From assembly GCF_016495725.1 (NCBI RefSeq), contig NZ_CP054705.1, positions 2,170,001 through 2,234,000 on the forward strand: a stretch of 64,000 bases of DNA, in the 5' to 3' direction. Source of the DNA: Salicibibacter cibarius (GTDB taxonomy: Bacteria; Bacillota; Bacilli; Bacillales; Marinococcaceae). Both the position numbers and the translations under genes were made by a program. Shown piece by piece: positions 35,547-43,163 of the stretch; positions within the stretch are counted from its first letter, which is position 1; every line of letters begins with the position of its first letter. Under the pieces are notes generated by a model, which was not told the origin of the DNA, ran no database searches, and saw only the letters and a program-made list of their open reading frames with translations.

Positions 35547-36089
35547 TCATCCCCCCATCCGTACAAAGTAAAAGCTATAAAAGGTTAGCCAAAACAATAA
35601 CCAGGTGATCATCTTCCAGTGTAACCAGATAGGCTTTAACAACCACTGACTAAGTCCCCATACGAGCAATCCGGCAAGAAGAAAACGTACCACACGCGCC
35701 GGGACACTAATGAGCAAAAAGAGCAGGAGGGAAATGTCTGCTTCAGCGGCGTAGCTGGCATAAATTTTATAAGGGATGCCTTGAGTAGGGCCCAGGATGA
35801 TCGCTTGCCATCCTGTCTCTCGTAATTGTGTACGAACGTCTTCAATTAAAGCGTCATCAATCGCCGGGACCATGACAAGAAGTTGGCGCGTGTGATCAGC
35901 AAACCATACGCCCATGATGTACATCAGGCATCCCCCTATTAAAGCTCCGCCAAGCGCCCACAAGCATAAACGAACGACCATCCGGATTCGATTCGAGAGA
36001 GCCCCATAGGTAATGAGCACATCGGGAACGATGAAGAAAAGGGTTGCCTCTGCCAACCCCCACACACCTGACCAACGCTTCATTCCCAT
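35547..36089 (-). CDS. Integral membrane protein of the lipid operon
   Basis: The 180-residue protein has about four hydrophobic segments (LAEATLFFIVPDVLITYGAL, LCLWALGGALIGGCLMYIMG, ISLLLFLLISVPARVVRFLLA, KMITWLLFWLTFYSFYF) and a central GPTQGIPYKIYASYA loop that recalls VTT/DedA-like proteins, though I cannot confirm this. It overlaps the upstream acyltransferase gene by 10 bp and is the last gene of a four-gene operon, so a role in membrane lipid synthesis or transport is likely. Function not known. Confidence 0.75.
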   Translation of the reverse strand: MGMKRWSGVWGLAEATLFFIVPDVLITYGALSNRIRMVVRLCLWALGGALIGGCLMYIMGVWFADHTRQLLVMVPAIDDALIEDVRTQLRETGWQAIILGPTQGIPYKIYASYAAEADISLLLFLLISVPARVVRFLLAGLLVWGLSQWLLKPIWLHWKMITWLLFWLTFYSFYFVRMGG

Positions 36090-36718
36090 TCGCCGTAGTT
36101 CCCTTCTTCTTTCAATGTCCGAAAGCGGTCACTGGCAGCAGCCATAAATTGCTCGCGGTCCCCTTGCCAAAAAAGCGGTTCCCCAATATGAATATTAGCG
36201 GTAAACGGGACGATCAACGGATCTCCTTTCGGCATCGCTTTTCCTAATCCGTGTGTAAAAATGGGATGCACAGGGACATGCGGGTGACGTTTAATCAAAT
36301 GAGCCAATCCGCTTTTCAGTTCTGTCATTTGCTCCGGTTCTCCGCGTGTGCCTTCGGGGAAGAAAATAAGCACCTCGCCACGATCAAGAGCATCTGATAA
36401 CGGTTCAAGCGGATCCCCTTGTTTTTTGTCGCCACGTCTTGCAATCGGGATGATATTCATAATGTTTGTGGCGAACCAAGCAAGCCAGCGTGTTTTGAAA
36501 AAGTAATCAGCGGCGGCAATCGGACGGACGTTGGGCAATTTGCTGAGTGGAAACAGATTCATCAATAGCGGTGTGTCCATATGACTGTTGTGATTGGCAA
36601 TCAACACTGCAGGTCCGTCCTTAGGCAGCCGGTCCGGATGATGGAGGTTAATGCCGAGCACAATGAGCAATATCGGTTTTACCATAAAAATAAAGAAGAG
36701 CTTTTGTAACCAGGGCAT
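36080..36718 (-). CDS. 1-acyl-glycerol-3-phosphate acyltransferase-like protein (PlsC family)
   Basis: PlsC-type enzymes add an acyl chain to lysophosphatidate at the membrane. The 212 residues contain the acyltransferase block I NHNSHMDT (HxxxxD, about 42-49), block III FPEGTRGEP (about 120-128) and an N-terminal hydrophobic segment. The gene lies downstream of the CdsA-like gene, separated by a 115-bp insert that resembles a small mobile relic. It is most likely a specialised paralogue serving this operon and not the only PlsC of the cell. Confidence 0.88.
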   Translation of the reverse strand: MPWLQKLFFIFMVKPILLIVLGINLHHPDRLPKDGPAVLIANHNSHMDTPLLMNLFPLSKLPNVRPIAAADYFFKTRWLAWFATNIMNIIPIARRGDKKQGDPLEPLSDALDRGEVLIFFPEGTRGEPEQMTELKSGLAHLIKRHPHVPVHPIFTHGLGKAMPKGDPLIVPFTANIHIGEPLFWQGDREQFMAAASDRFRTLKEEGNYGEWE

Positions 36719-36734
36719 AATGCCACCCCCTTTT

Positions 36735-36835
36735 TAACACTTTAAGAATATTTACCTTCGTTTTTCGTTTAAGGATTAAAGTATAAGAAAAGACTTTGAC
36801 TTTCGCCAATTTCGGCGATAAGGAAAGATTTTCTA
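36735..36835. repeat. Small dispersed element B (TnpB left-end-like relic)
   Basis: It matches element A at 4864-4955: TTAAGAATATTTA, AAGGATTAAAGTATAAGA, then a hairpin (CTTTCGCC/GGCGATAAGG) and TTTTCTAA. AAGTATAAGA..AGACTTTG is also found upstream of the TnpB gene at 47642. It sits between the CdsA-like and PlsC-like genes and touches the CdsA-like stop codon. Confidence 0.5.
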
Positions 36836-37804
36836 ATAAAAGAAATTTGTGAAATGGAAAAACAACGGGGCAGTGTAAGTCAAGCTGTCGATCCGATCGA
36901 GGATTCCCCCGTGGCCCGGAAGCGCCTTCCCGCTGTCTTTGACACCAATGTCCCGTTTTAAGGCTGAAACATTCACATCCCCGATAAAACCGAAGACACT
37001 GATCAATACCCCGCTGCCAATTGCTGCCACCCATGTGAAAGGTGTGAGCAAGGGAGCAAGTAAAAGAGCAAGCAACACCGTGGATCCGACACCACCAAGA
37101 AACCCGGCCCACGTTTTGTTCGGGCTGACGGCAGGGACAATTTTTCGCTTGCCGAGCATTTTTCCGAATAAAAATTGTGAGACATCATTCAATTGCGTAA
37201 GAATGACCAAGTAGATAATAAAACCGGCACCGCCTGCTAACGGGTTCATCGCTTCAGGCAGCGCCAGAAAATAAGCCAAGTGGCTTAAGCCGAAAACCAT
37301 CAGCATGATTCCCCAATGGATGGCCCCGATGGACTTCAGAAAACCCTTCGTCTGACCGATCAATACCATTACAATAGGCAAAAACAAGAACATATAAATG
37401 GGAATGAAAATGATAAACATGCCATACCATTCCATATAAATCCACAGAAATTGAATAGGAATGGAAAGATAGGCAAAGAACAACACTCTGCGATCCGCTC
37501 GCCGTGTCGGGATCATCGAAAAGTATTCTTTTAAAGCCAGATATGTAAGAAAAGCAAAAAAAACGAGTGATATGTTCTCGTGAATCAACGTCGCGATGGA
37601 AAAGACAATCGCCATAAACCACCATGAACGAATGCGGTTGCCGATCTCACTGAAATTTTTGTCAGGTCTCGATCGTTTCAGAAGATGATTAACAATACTC
37701 GCGATAATCAAAAGCACGAAAATCCCGAGCAGCACTTGCACTAGAGGATTTGCCCAAACATTCATGTCCAAAATGGTCTCCATTACATCCGATAGAAATG
37801 CCAT
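36833..37804 (-). CDS. CDP-diacylglycerol synthase-like protein (CdsA family, YnbB-like)
   Basis: This membrane enzyme makes CDP-diacylglycerol from CTP and phosphatidate. The 323 residues have about eight membrane segments and the full CdsA signature near the C-terminus, SALKRDIGVKDSGKALPGHG followed by GILDRID. It starts directly after the stop of the upstream phosphatidyltransferase gene (spacing 0), with GGAGG in that gene's end. The pairing with a YnbA-like enzyme suggests a YnbB-type accessory synthase and not the housekeeping CdsA. Element B at its 3' end may weaken co-transcription of the downstream genes. Confidence 0.9.
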   Translation of the reverse strand: MAFLSDVMETILDMNVWANPLVQVLLGIFVLLIIASIVNHLLKRSRPDKNFSEIGNRIRSWWFMAIVFSIATLIHENISLVFFAFLTYLALKEYFSMIPTRRADRRVLFFAYLSIPIQFLWIYMEWYGMFIIFIPIYMFLFLPIVMVLIGQTKGFLKSIGAIHWGIMLMVFGLSHLAYFLALPEAMNPLAGGAGFIIYLVILTQLNDVSQFLFGKMLGKRKIVPAVSPNKTWAGFLGGVGSTVLLALLLAPLLTPFTWVAAIGSGVLISVFGFIGDVNVSALKRDIGVKDSGKALPGHGGILDRIDSLTYTAPLFFHFTNFFY

Positions 37805-38413
37805 TTATGAACGAACCTCCTTTAAAGCACGGTTTGCGCGATTAAATGTTGTTAAAACCAAGAGCAGAAATAATACAGCGATCACGATGGTGTAAAGGAT
37901 CGATGGAAAAGAAAAAAAATAAATCAACAGAGACAGCATACCAAACACAAACGCACGATCACTTTTGCCCATAGGGCCATCATAACGCCTGCTTCCGCCA
38001 ATCACTGTACCAAGAATCCCCGTGACTTCCGTAACAAGCGCTAATACTACGAGAGATACGACCAAAGCGGGAGGTACATCAAGAATGAGGGCAAAAGGTA
38101 AATAAAGGGCTGCATCGGAAACAATGTCCCCCAATTCGTTTAAAATGGCTCCCATGGAAGATTCCATCCCATGTTCACGGGCAAGCATGCCATCAATGGC
38201 ATTCAACATCATTCGAAAAAATAAAAAAACAGGGACAAATAAAATCAGCCAGTTATAAGAGGGATATAGCAGCAAAAGGATCCCGAGCGCGATCGACAGG
38301 ACAGCGGCAGTTATTGTAACGAAATTTGCTGTTACTCCTATTTTCGCCAATCCTCTCACAAGTGGGCGTAATAATTGTTGAAATTTAGGCTTCAATTCGT
38401 AGATACTCACCAC
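37805..38413 (-). CDS. CDP-alcohol phosphatidyltransferase (YnbA-like)
   Basis: Members of this membrane family swap CMP of CDP-diacylglycerol for an alcohol. The motif reads DGMLAREHGMESSMGAILNE then LGDIVSD: the DGxxAR start and final Asp pair are present, but where PgsA has D-x-x-x-D the first Asp is Asn followed by Glu (NELGDIVSDAALYLPF). That variant recalls E. coli YnbA (from memory). The 202 residues have about five membrane segments. It is the first gene of the operon; the alcohol substrate is unknown. ATG 38413 lies about 155 bp from the divergent HAD gene. Confidence 0.85.
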   Translation of the reverse strand: MVSIYELKPKFQQLLRPLVRGLAKIGVTANFVTITAAVLSIALGILLLLYPSYNWLILFVPVFLFFRMMLNAIDGMLAREHGMESSMGAILNELGDIVSDAALYLPFALILDVPPALVVSLVVLALVTEVTGILGTVIGGSRRYDGPMGKSDRAFVFGMLSLLIYFFSFPSILYTIVIAVLFLLLVLTTFNRANRALKEVRS

Positions 38414-38518
38414 AGCAATATGACTCCTAACGTAAATAGGATCTTATATTGAGCATATCGAATGTCAGTGATTCGGCAAGGGACGATAAGCCTATTTTTC
38501 TAGGTTTTTCTTCATCCC

Positions 38519-38547
38519 TTGCATTTATCAAAAAGGAAAATGATAAT
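38519..38547 (+). promoter_or_regulatory. Sigma-A promoter of the HAD phosphatase gene
   Basis: TTGCAT (38519-38524) and GATAAT (38542-38547) are 17 bp apart, just ahead of the ribosome site GGGAGGGG. Confidence 0.65.
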
Positions 38548-38568
38548 TTAAGTAACGGGAGGGGTACA

Positions 38569-39204
38569 ATGAAAATGAAAGCGATACTATTCGATTTTGA
38601 TGGCACACTCGCCAATACTTTGCCGGTGGTGCACCATGCTTTTCAAACAACCTTTGCAACCTTTGACGGGAAAAATCTCTCGGCGCAAGAGGTCATGTCT
38701 ATGTTCGGTCCGTCAGAGACAGAGATTATTAGAAAAAACCTTGTGAATCAGGCGAAAAATGATGCCATCGAAACGTATTACGAGGCATATAAAAAGAACC
38801 ATGCCAGGTTGGTACATAACAACGAAGACATCAACAATTTATTGCGTTCATTGAAAAGCGATCAAGGGATAAAAGTGGGGATCGTCACGGGAAAAGCGAG
38901 GCGAAGTTTGGATCTATCTTTGGAAGCGCTTGGAATGGAACATTTTTTTGATGTCATCATTACCGGCGATGATGTTGAACGTCCGAAGCCCGATCCGGAA
39001 GGGATACAACAAGCGCTCTCTATCGTAAAGACGGACACTGATCAAGCAATGTTTCTCGGTGATAGTGATGCGGACATTGAAGCTGGGCTCGCCGCTAAAG
39101 TGTACACGATTGGGGTACAATGGCTTCCGGAATATCAAACAACAGACTTTAAGCAACAGCCACATCGTATTTTAAAGCGAGTGGAGGAATTTAACAATCT
39201 CTAG
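38569..39204 (+). CDS. HAD-family phosphatase (phosphoglycolate phosphatase/PpaX-like)
   Basis: The 211-residue hydrolase has the motif DFDGTLANT (nucleophile Asp9 region), a helical cap (about 15-85), the motif II Thr in VGIVTGKARR, the Lys in ERPKPDPEGI and motif III GDSDADIEAG. This set matches the GmhB/Gph/PpaX-like group acting on small phosphate esters; the true substrate is unknown. I chose ATG 38569 because GGGAGGGG precedes it; the frame is open further upstream but that part overlaps the promoter. It is a single-gene unit, divergent from the lipid operon. Confidence 0.88.
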   Translation: MKMKAILFDFDGTLANTLPVVHHAFQTTFATFDGKNLSAQEVMSMFGPSETEIIRKNLVNQAKNDAIETYYEAYKKNHARLVHNNEDINNLLRSLKSDQGIKVGIVTGKARRSLDLSLEALGMEHFFDVIITGDDVERPKPDPEGIQQALSIVKTDTDQAMFLGDSDADIEAGLAAKVYTIGVQWLPEYQTTDFKQQPHRILKRVEEFNNL

Positions 39205-39498
39205 TACGCTAGTCAAAAGAGAGTTTGCATGGATATCGATCTATAGATTTATCCGATTATTTTTGTGGTCGGTTTTTTCGTTGGTATTATTAATACCGTA
39301 TTGCGGATGGCATGAATCGTGTGAATCGATCAGTTCGTGTCACACTAGTGCAGGGTGGTTGAATTACTCGGTCACCCAGCATCGGGCAGGCGCTAGTAAT
39401 CCCTCTGCCGGAGATCGAGCCGCTCCGAGCGGAACAAAGTAAGCAATATCATCCCGTCCCCCTCTCATATTTGGTATGACCACCGTCGGGGGATATAG
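39205..39498. other. Mosaic repeat DNA downstream of the HAD gene
   Basis: No gene is visible. It contains the repeats 39314-39349 (matches 31603-31637) and 39356-39391 (matches 14971-15007), here joined side by side, and a CCGCTCCGAGCGG stem near 39420. Confidence 0.5.
39314..39391. repeat. Two dispersed repeats side by side (copy 2 of each)
   Basis: GAATCGTGTGAATCGATCAG then TTCGTGTCACACT (39314-39349) is followed directly by TGGTTGAATTACTCGGTCAC then CCAGCATCGGGCAG (39356-39391). Elsewhere in the window these two occur apart, at 31603 and 14971. This suggests that both are pieces of one longer ancestral repeat. Confidence 0.6.
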
Positions 39499-39721
39499 AT
39501 ACGCACAATTGAGGATATTTCTTTTCTTAGTGACACAGGAGCTTTCAACGTCCCCCATATCGAAGATCATACTTTTTTAAAGACGCTGGAGCTGGCCAGT
39601 GTACGCCTGTTTGAGAAATCATTCCAGTTAAAATTTGATGATTCTTCTGTTATACCTTTTTACACTATAAGGATAAACGTACCATTGGCGAGAGGTCACG
39701 TTTTTCTAAAAGGCATATACC

Positions 39722-40982
39722 CAGGCGCGTTGATTTACCATTAAATTCCATACAATTACTTACGTAGGTGTCATGTTCTTCCTGTCATCTAGAAATTGAG
39801 CTAAGGTGTCTTTGACTTCCAATGGTGATGTACCAAGGATCAATTCCCGTGCAAATTGAATGAACGTACGCCGGGTCATCCGCCATACAGGTGCCAGCTG
39901 GTTGTATAAAAATCGCAGGACCATATAAACCATGATGGCGCAAAATAATTGCCCATAGACCGCATTCGGCGTCGTTCCAAAGAAGTGATTCAGATTCAAG
40001 TGTTGTTTGAGAAAGCGGTGAAAAAGCTCGATCTGCCAGCGTGCCTTATAGAGATCGGCGATATCTTCGGCAAAAAGGGTGCTGAGGTTTGTGGCCACCC
40101 GAAGGGTATTCCCTTCATCATCATAAAAACAAACGATACGAAACCGGTGATTGGACTGCTTCTTCCCTTTCCCTATTTTCGCTGAATAATCATCGAAAAC
40201 TCTGGAATGTTCAGACGTTACACGTGGGATAGGCTCCCGCTCTTCGGTATAGATGGACGTTTTCAAGCGGATCACAAAGCCTTTGTCCTCGTCTTCAAGG
40301 TTATCGAAATCACGGATGGTAGCATAGGCGCGGTCTCGAACAGATGTGATCAATTGGTGCGAAAATGAATGAGCAACAGCCGCATCATGCGTCAATCCTT
40401 TGGAAGCCTCCACTTGGATCGGAAGCAGCGTATCCACACGGAAAAATGTATGCATTTTAACGCCGTTACGTTTCCCGTGATAAGGCGCCCATGGGAGCCG
40501 GTTTTCGCCTACGGTCATCGTCGTTGAATCCAGCGCTGCCAACGAAACCGGCAAGTCCATGGAACGACGAGTTTCCCGATTGAAACGGGAACCTAAAAGC
40601 TCCAGTATCTCTTTGACGGCTTCATAAGGAAGGATGCTAGCTTTTGTCGATAACGTCGTGTGATCAACGGCTTTGAGGCTCGGATCAATTTTGAGTTTGT
40701 TCTCGCTTTCACGGTAATTTTGCCATTGTTCACTTGACGCCAATAGCCAAAAGAAAATTTGATCGGTTCCCAGCCATTTTCGCCCGACTTCTTGGTAATC
40801 ATGTGAACGAAGAATGTTCTCGATTTCTTCCATCGACACGAAGGATTTAAAAACCTTTAAAAGTGTGTTAGATTGTCCCATGAAGGCATCACTCCTTTGG
40901 TAGGGTTTACCTTTATGGTCATAGTGATGCCTTCATTTTTTTAAGTCATTTGCTTGGATAATTTTGGCTAATCAACGCGCCT
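39722..40982 (-). mobile_element. IS4-family insertion sequence with 10-bp target duplication
   Basis: The terminal inverted repeats CAGGCGCGTTGATT (39722) and AATCAACGCGCCTG (ending 40982) match exactly over 14 bp. The flanks GGCATATACC (39712-39721) and GGCGTATACC (40983-40992) are a 10-bp duplication with one change, in the 10-12 bp range known for IS4. Length is 1261 bp. Confidence 0.9.
39760..40881 (-). CDS. IS4-family DDE transposase
   Basis: The 373-residue transposase carries the exact IS4 signature Y(2)R(3)E(6)K in LYKARWQIELFHRFLK, with the first Asp in LAALDSTTMTVG (about 117) and the second in SVRDRAYATI. The N-terminus MGQSNTLLKVFKSFVSMEEI is typical of the subgroup. It fills most of a 1261-bp element with intact ends. 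It is different from the IS4 transposase at 27914 in length and sequence. It appears intact. Confidence 0.93.
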   Translation of the reverse strand: MGQSNTLLKVFKSFVSMEEIENILRSHDYQEVGRKWLGTDQIFFWLLASSEQWQNYRESENKLKIDPSLKAVDHTTLSTKASILPYEAVKEILELLGSRFNRETRRSMDLPVSLAALDSTTMTVGENRLPWAPYHGKRNGVKMHTFFRVDTLLPIQVEASKGLTHDAAVAHSFSHQLITSVRDRAYATIRDFDNLEDEDKGFVIRLKTSIYTEEREPIPRVTSEHSRVFDDYSAKIGKGKKQSNHRFRIVCFYDDEGNTLRVATNLSTLFAEDIADLYKARWQIELFHRFLKQHLNLNHFFGTTPNAVYGQLFCAIMVYMVLRFLYNQLAPVWRMTRRTFIQFARELILGTSPLEVKDTLAQFLDDRKNMTPT

Positions 40983-41066
40983 GGCGTATACCCTTTATTT
41001 GATCACCCAAAGCGTCCTTGCCGAGGGTGATTCCCTATTTCAGCTGTTTTGCGCTAGATATGTGAC

Positions 41067-41431
41067 TGATGCTTCCATGAGCTTTTTCCCCTAGCCGCAG
41101 ACTAACAGATGGTATTATTCCCGATGGGATGTCCTAATTTTGCACGTATCTCGGATTTACCCGTCGCAAAGAAATATAAAATAGCCCCGTATATGGTGTT
41201 TTCCGATCAAACTATAAGGGAAATGTTTGGAAAAAAGCCCGCGATAAAGCAGGTATGGTTGCCATTAAACGACCCACCTGCTTTAGCAGGTGGGTTTGGA
41301 CATAAAATGTCCGCGATTGAAAGCCGCTTTTCAGACTGAGCCCTTCTGAAAGACCCTAAGCTCAAGCATCTGATTTCTTAAAGGGGTCGGCGAGCATAAA
41401 TATGAAGTGGAAGCGATTCATGGGGAGGAAT
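41067..41431 (+). repeat. Third copy of the recQ 3'-end segment, rearranged
   Basis: 41067-41162 matches the non-recQ flank at 31647-31742. Then 41163-41269 matches recQ (HKIAPYMVFSDQT is still readable, with point changes), a 113-bp piece intervenes, and 41383-41431 resumes with GGTCGGCGAGCATAAATATG to GATTCATGGGGAGG, lacking about 25 bp. It is the most decayed of the copies. Confidence 0.75.
41270..41382. mobile_element. 113-bp MITE-like insert with hairpins
   Basis: The insert interrupts the third recQ-tail copy, with TTAAA on both sides (41265-41269 and 41378-41382). It begins with a hairpin CCCACCTGC-TTTA-GCAGGTGGG and a small stem GGACATAAAATGTCC. Such hairpins are typical of IS200/IS605-derived small elements, which is my inference. 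It has no coding capacity. Confidence 0.5.
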
Positions 41432-41483
41432 AAGTGTAAATGAGCAGCCGCATGATCCTGTTGGTCAAGCGGCGCTTCAAAAA

Positions 41484-41864
41484 TCAGCCTAAAATTACGC
41501 CTGCGAAAGTGCCCGTCAATACTTTGGTTTCGTTTTGATTTAAACAAACAAATGATGCAGAAATGGAGGTTTTTGCTTCATCTTTTTTCTTTAATTCATC
41601 AATGGTGACCTCGCACTGTATCGTGTCTTCCGTATAAACAGGTTTTCTAAAATCAAACGTCATGGTTCGGGCGAGCACATTATTGTCTCCTCCGATTTTT
41701 GTTGGCAACGTTGCGGTCAATAATCCTTGGATGACAAGTCTCCCTTTCTCGTCAGGAGTTACGTGGTGCGAACCTTCGTCCAACGATATTTTCGTAAACA
41801 ATTCAACATCCTCTTTTGTGAACGAACGTTCGAACGTAATAACGTCTCCCGATTTCAGTGACAA
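41484..41864 (-). CDS. MaoC-like hot-dog protein
   Basis: The 126-residue protein fits the MaoC dehydratase/hydratase hot-dog fold: LKSGDVITFERSFTKEDVEL, then SHHVTPDEKGRLVIQGLL and NNVLARTMTFDFRKPVYTED. Family members hydrate enoyl-CoA thioesters or act in related acyl-CoA steps. The usual catalytic pattern D-x5-H reads ISLDEGSHHVTPDE here, so activity is plausible. It lies 26 bp downstream of a metallo-beta-lactamase-fold gene on the same strand, so the two form an operon. The substrate is unknown. Confidence 0.82.
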   Translation of the reverse strand: MSLKSGDVITFERSFTKEDVELFTKISLDEGSHHVTPDEKGRLVIQGLLTATLPTKIGGDNNVLARTMTFDFRKPVYTEDTIQCEVTIDELKKKDEAKTSISASFVCLNQNETKVLTGTFAGVILG

Positions 41865-41890
41865 TGAAATTCCTCCTCCGAAAAAGATCC

Positions 41891-42868
41891 CTATTCTTTT
41901 TCAGTCAACCCCCAAACAAAATAATCGCTGTATTCAGGAACGGCAAAATGGTGATCGAGAAACGATCGGTAAGGATCCTCATAATAATTGTTTTGTTTGG
42001 CAAGGCGTTTCAGGTGCTTGGCAATGCCCATGATTTCAGAATCGAGCAACATTGGGGCCATATCCAAATTTCTTTGTAAATAAAATACTTCACGATAAAT
42101 GAGATCTTCGATGGACGTCCCTCCCTTTAATAAGCGGATAATTTTCTGTTCACGCTTTTCGATGATCGCTAAATACTGCCGGAGCGCTTCCTCATACTCC
42201 GAACGCGAAAAGGTTCCTTTATGGTGAAACGTCACATAATAGTCGGCGTCGATGTCCAACGTTCGTTCACCCGAAGTGATGAAATCGTCAATGTCCGAAT
42301 CAGCGTTGTTGTACCACGGACCGAAAGAGGTTAAATCATAGTCGCCCACGACGAGCACGCCTTCGTCGGGAAAGTAAGGGCAACAATAGCTTTCGCAATG
42401 CCCGGGGGTATAGAGCATTTGTACATTTTGCCCCGCGATCGTCATCGGTGTTTCATAAGGGTAGCGCTTTTTCTCTCTAGTTATGACCCCTTGATACGGT
42501 GGCGTATCCTTGTTGCTTTCGATCCATTCTTCAACAGCGCTATTCCCTTTTAAAGCATACATCCCCATTGCCTTGGCAAGTGAATCCAAATTGCTTAATT
42601 TATATTCGTCAACGGCATTTACCCATATTGTTGCCTCCGTGAAATGGGGAACGCCTTTGATATGGTCAATATGATAATGGGTGATAAAGATGTCTTCGAC
42701 ATTATGATTTTCATGAATGTATGCGTACCCTTCTTTTCCCGTACCGATATCCACGAGTGCGTCTTTTTCCCCGTTTTTCCCTTTGATAACAATACTTGTG
42801 GAGTAGGGCACTTTACTGTTTCGCCTCCCTTTCACCAGTTCCAAGTTCCCGATTTTATCTATGTCCAT
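41891..42868 (-). CDS. Metallo-beta-lactamase-fold hydrolase
   Basis: The 325-residue protein contains the metal motif THYHIDHIKG (HxHxDH, about 80-87), a later His in TPGHCESYCCPYF, an Asp in VVGDYDLTSF and a His in YVTFHHKGTF. These are the ligands of a di-metal centre. A C-terminal helical tail (about 225-325) is longer than in short members. The ATG at 42868 follows GGAGGAACAAAACAG; an earlier in-frame start is not needed. It is first in an operon with the MaoC-like gene. The substrate, possibly a thioester or lactone, is not known. Confidence 0.85.
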   Translation of the reverse strand: MDIDKIGNLELVKGRRNSKVPYSTSIVIKGKNGEKDALVDIGTGKEGYAYIHENHNVEDIFITHYHIDHIKGVPHFTEATIWVNAVDEYKLSNLDSLAKAMGMYALKGNSAVEEWIESNKDTPPYQGVITREKKRYPYETPMTIAGQNVQMLYTPGHCESYCCPYFPDEGVLVVGDYDLTSFGPWYNNADSDIDDFITSGERTLDIDADYYVTFHHKGTFSRSEYEEALRQYLAIIEKREQKIIRLLKGGTSIEDLIYREVFYLQRNLDMAPMLLDSEIMGIAKHLKRLAKQNNYYEDPYRSFLDHHFAVPEYSDYFVWGLTEKE

Positions 42869-43163
42869 CTGTTTTGTTCCTCCTATTCTGAATGATGATT
42901 CAGTATGTAGCAATAAGATGATTGTACCGTTTCTTGAAGGTTTCGTAAATATTGAAACGCGATTATTCGAACATAAGGCAGAAAAGCACACATATTCGAA
43001 GGATTTTTAGCCTAAAGCCTGGAAGTTCGCGCTCATAAACGATTACTGCGAATCAGTTATAAATGCAGCCACGAATGAACGTTGATTATTCGACAATCTT
43101 TGATAGTATACTATAAGTAATAGTTGATTTATACTTTTCTTACCTGCCAAGGAGGCTTGGATT
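42869..43163. promoter_or_regulatory. Divergent promoter region with a 12-bp palindrome
   Basis: This spacer separates the minus-strand hydrolase operon from the plus-strand aldolase/transporter operon. ATAGTATACTAT (43103-43114) is a perfect palindrome that contains TATACT and overlaps a TATAAG, so it may be an operator over the -10 region. CCAAGGAGGCTTGG before the aldolase ATG contains the ribosome site within a small stem. Confidence 0.45.

Larger units (their letters stand above)
39499..41030 (+). pseudogene. Unknown gene fragment split by an IS4 element
   Basis: From 39499 an open frame without a start codon reads ISFLSDTGAFNVPHIEDHTF, LKTLELASVRLFEKSFQLKF and RINVPLARGHVFLKGIY up to the IS at 39722. 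Taking out the IS and one target duplication, the same frame goes on as PLFDHPKRPCRG to a stop at 41030. Continuation across the duplication suggests that the IS entered an already shortened gene. I do not recognise the family. Confidence 0.45.
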
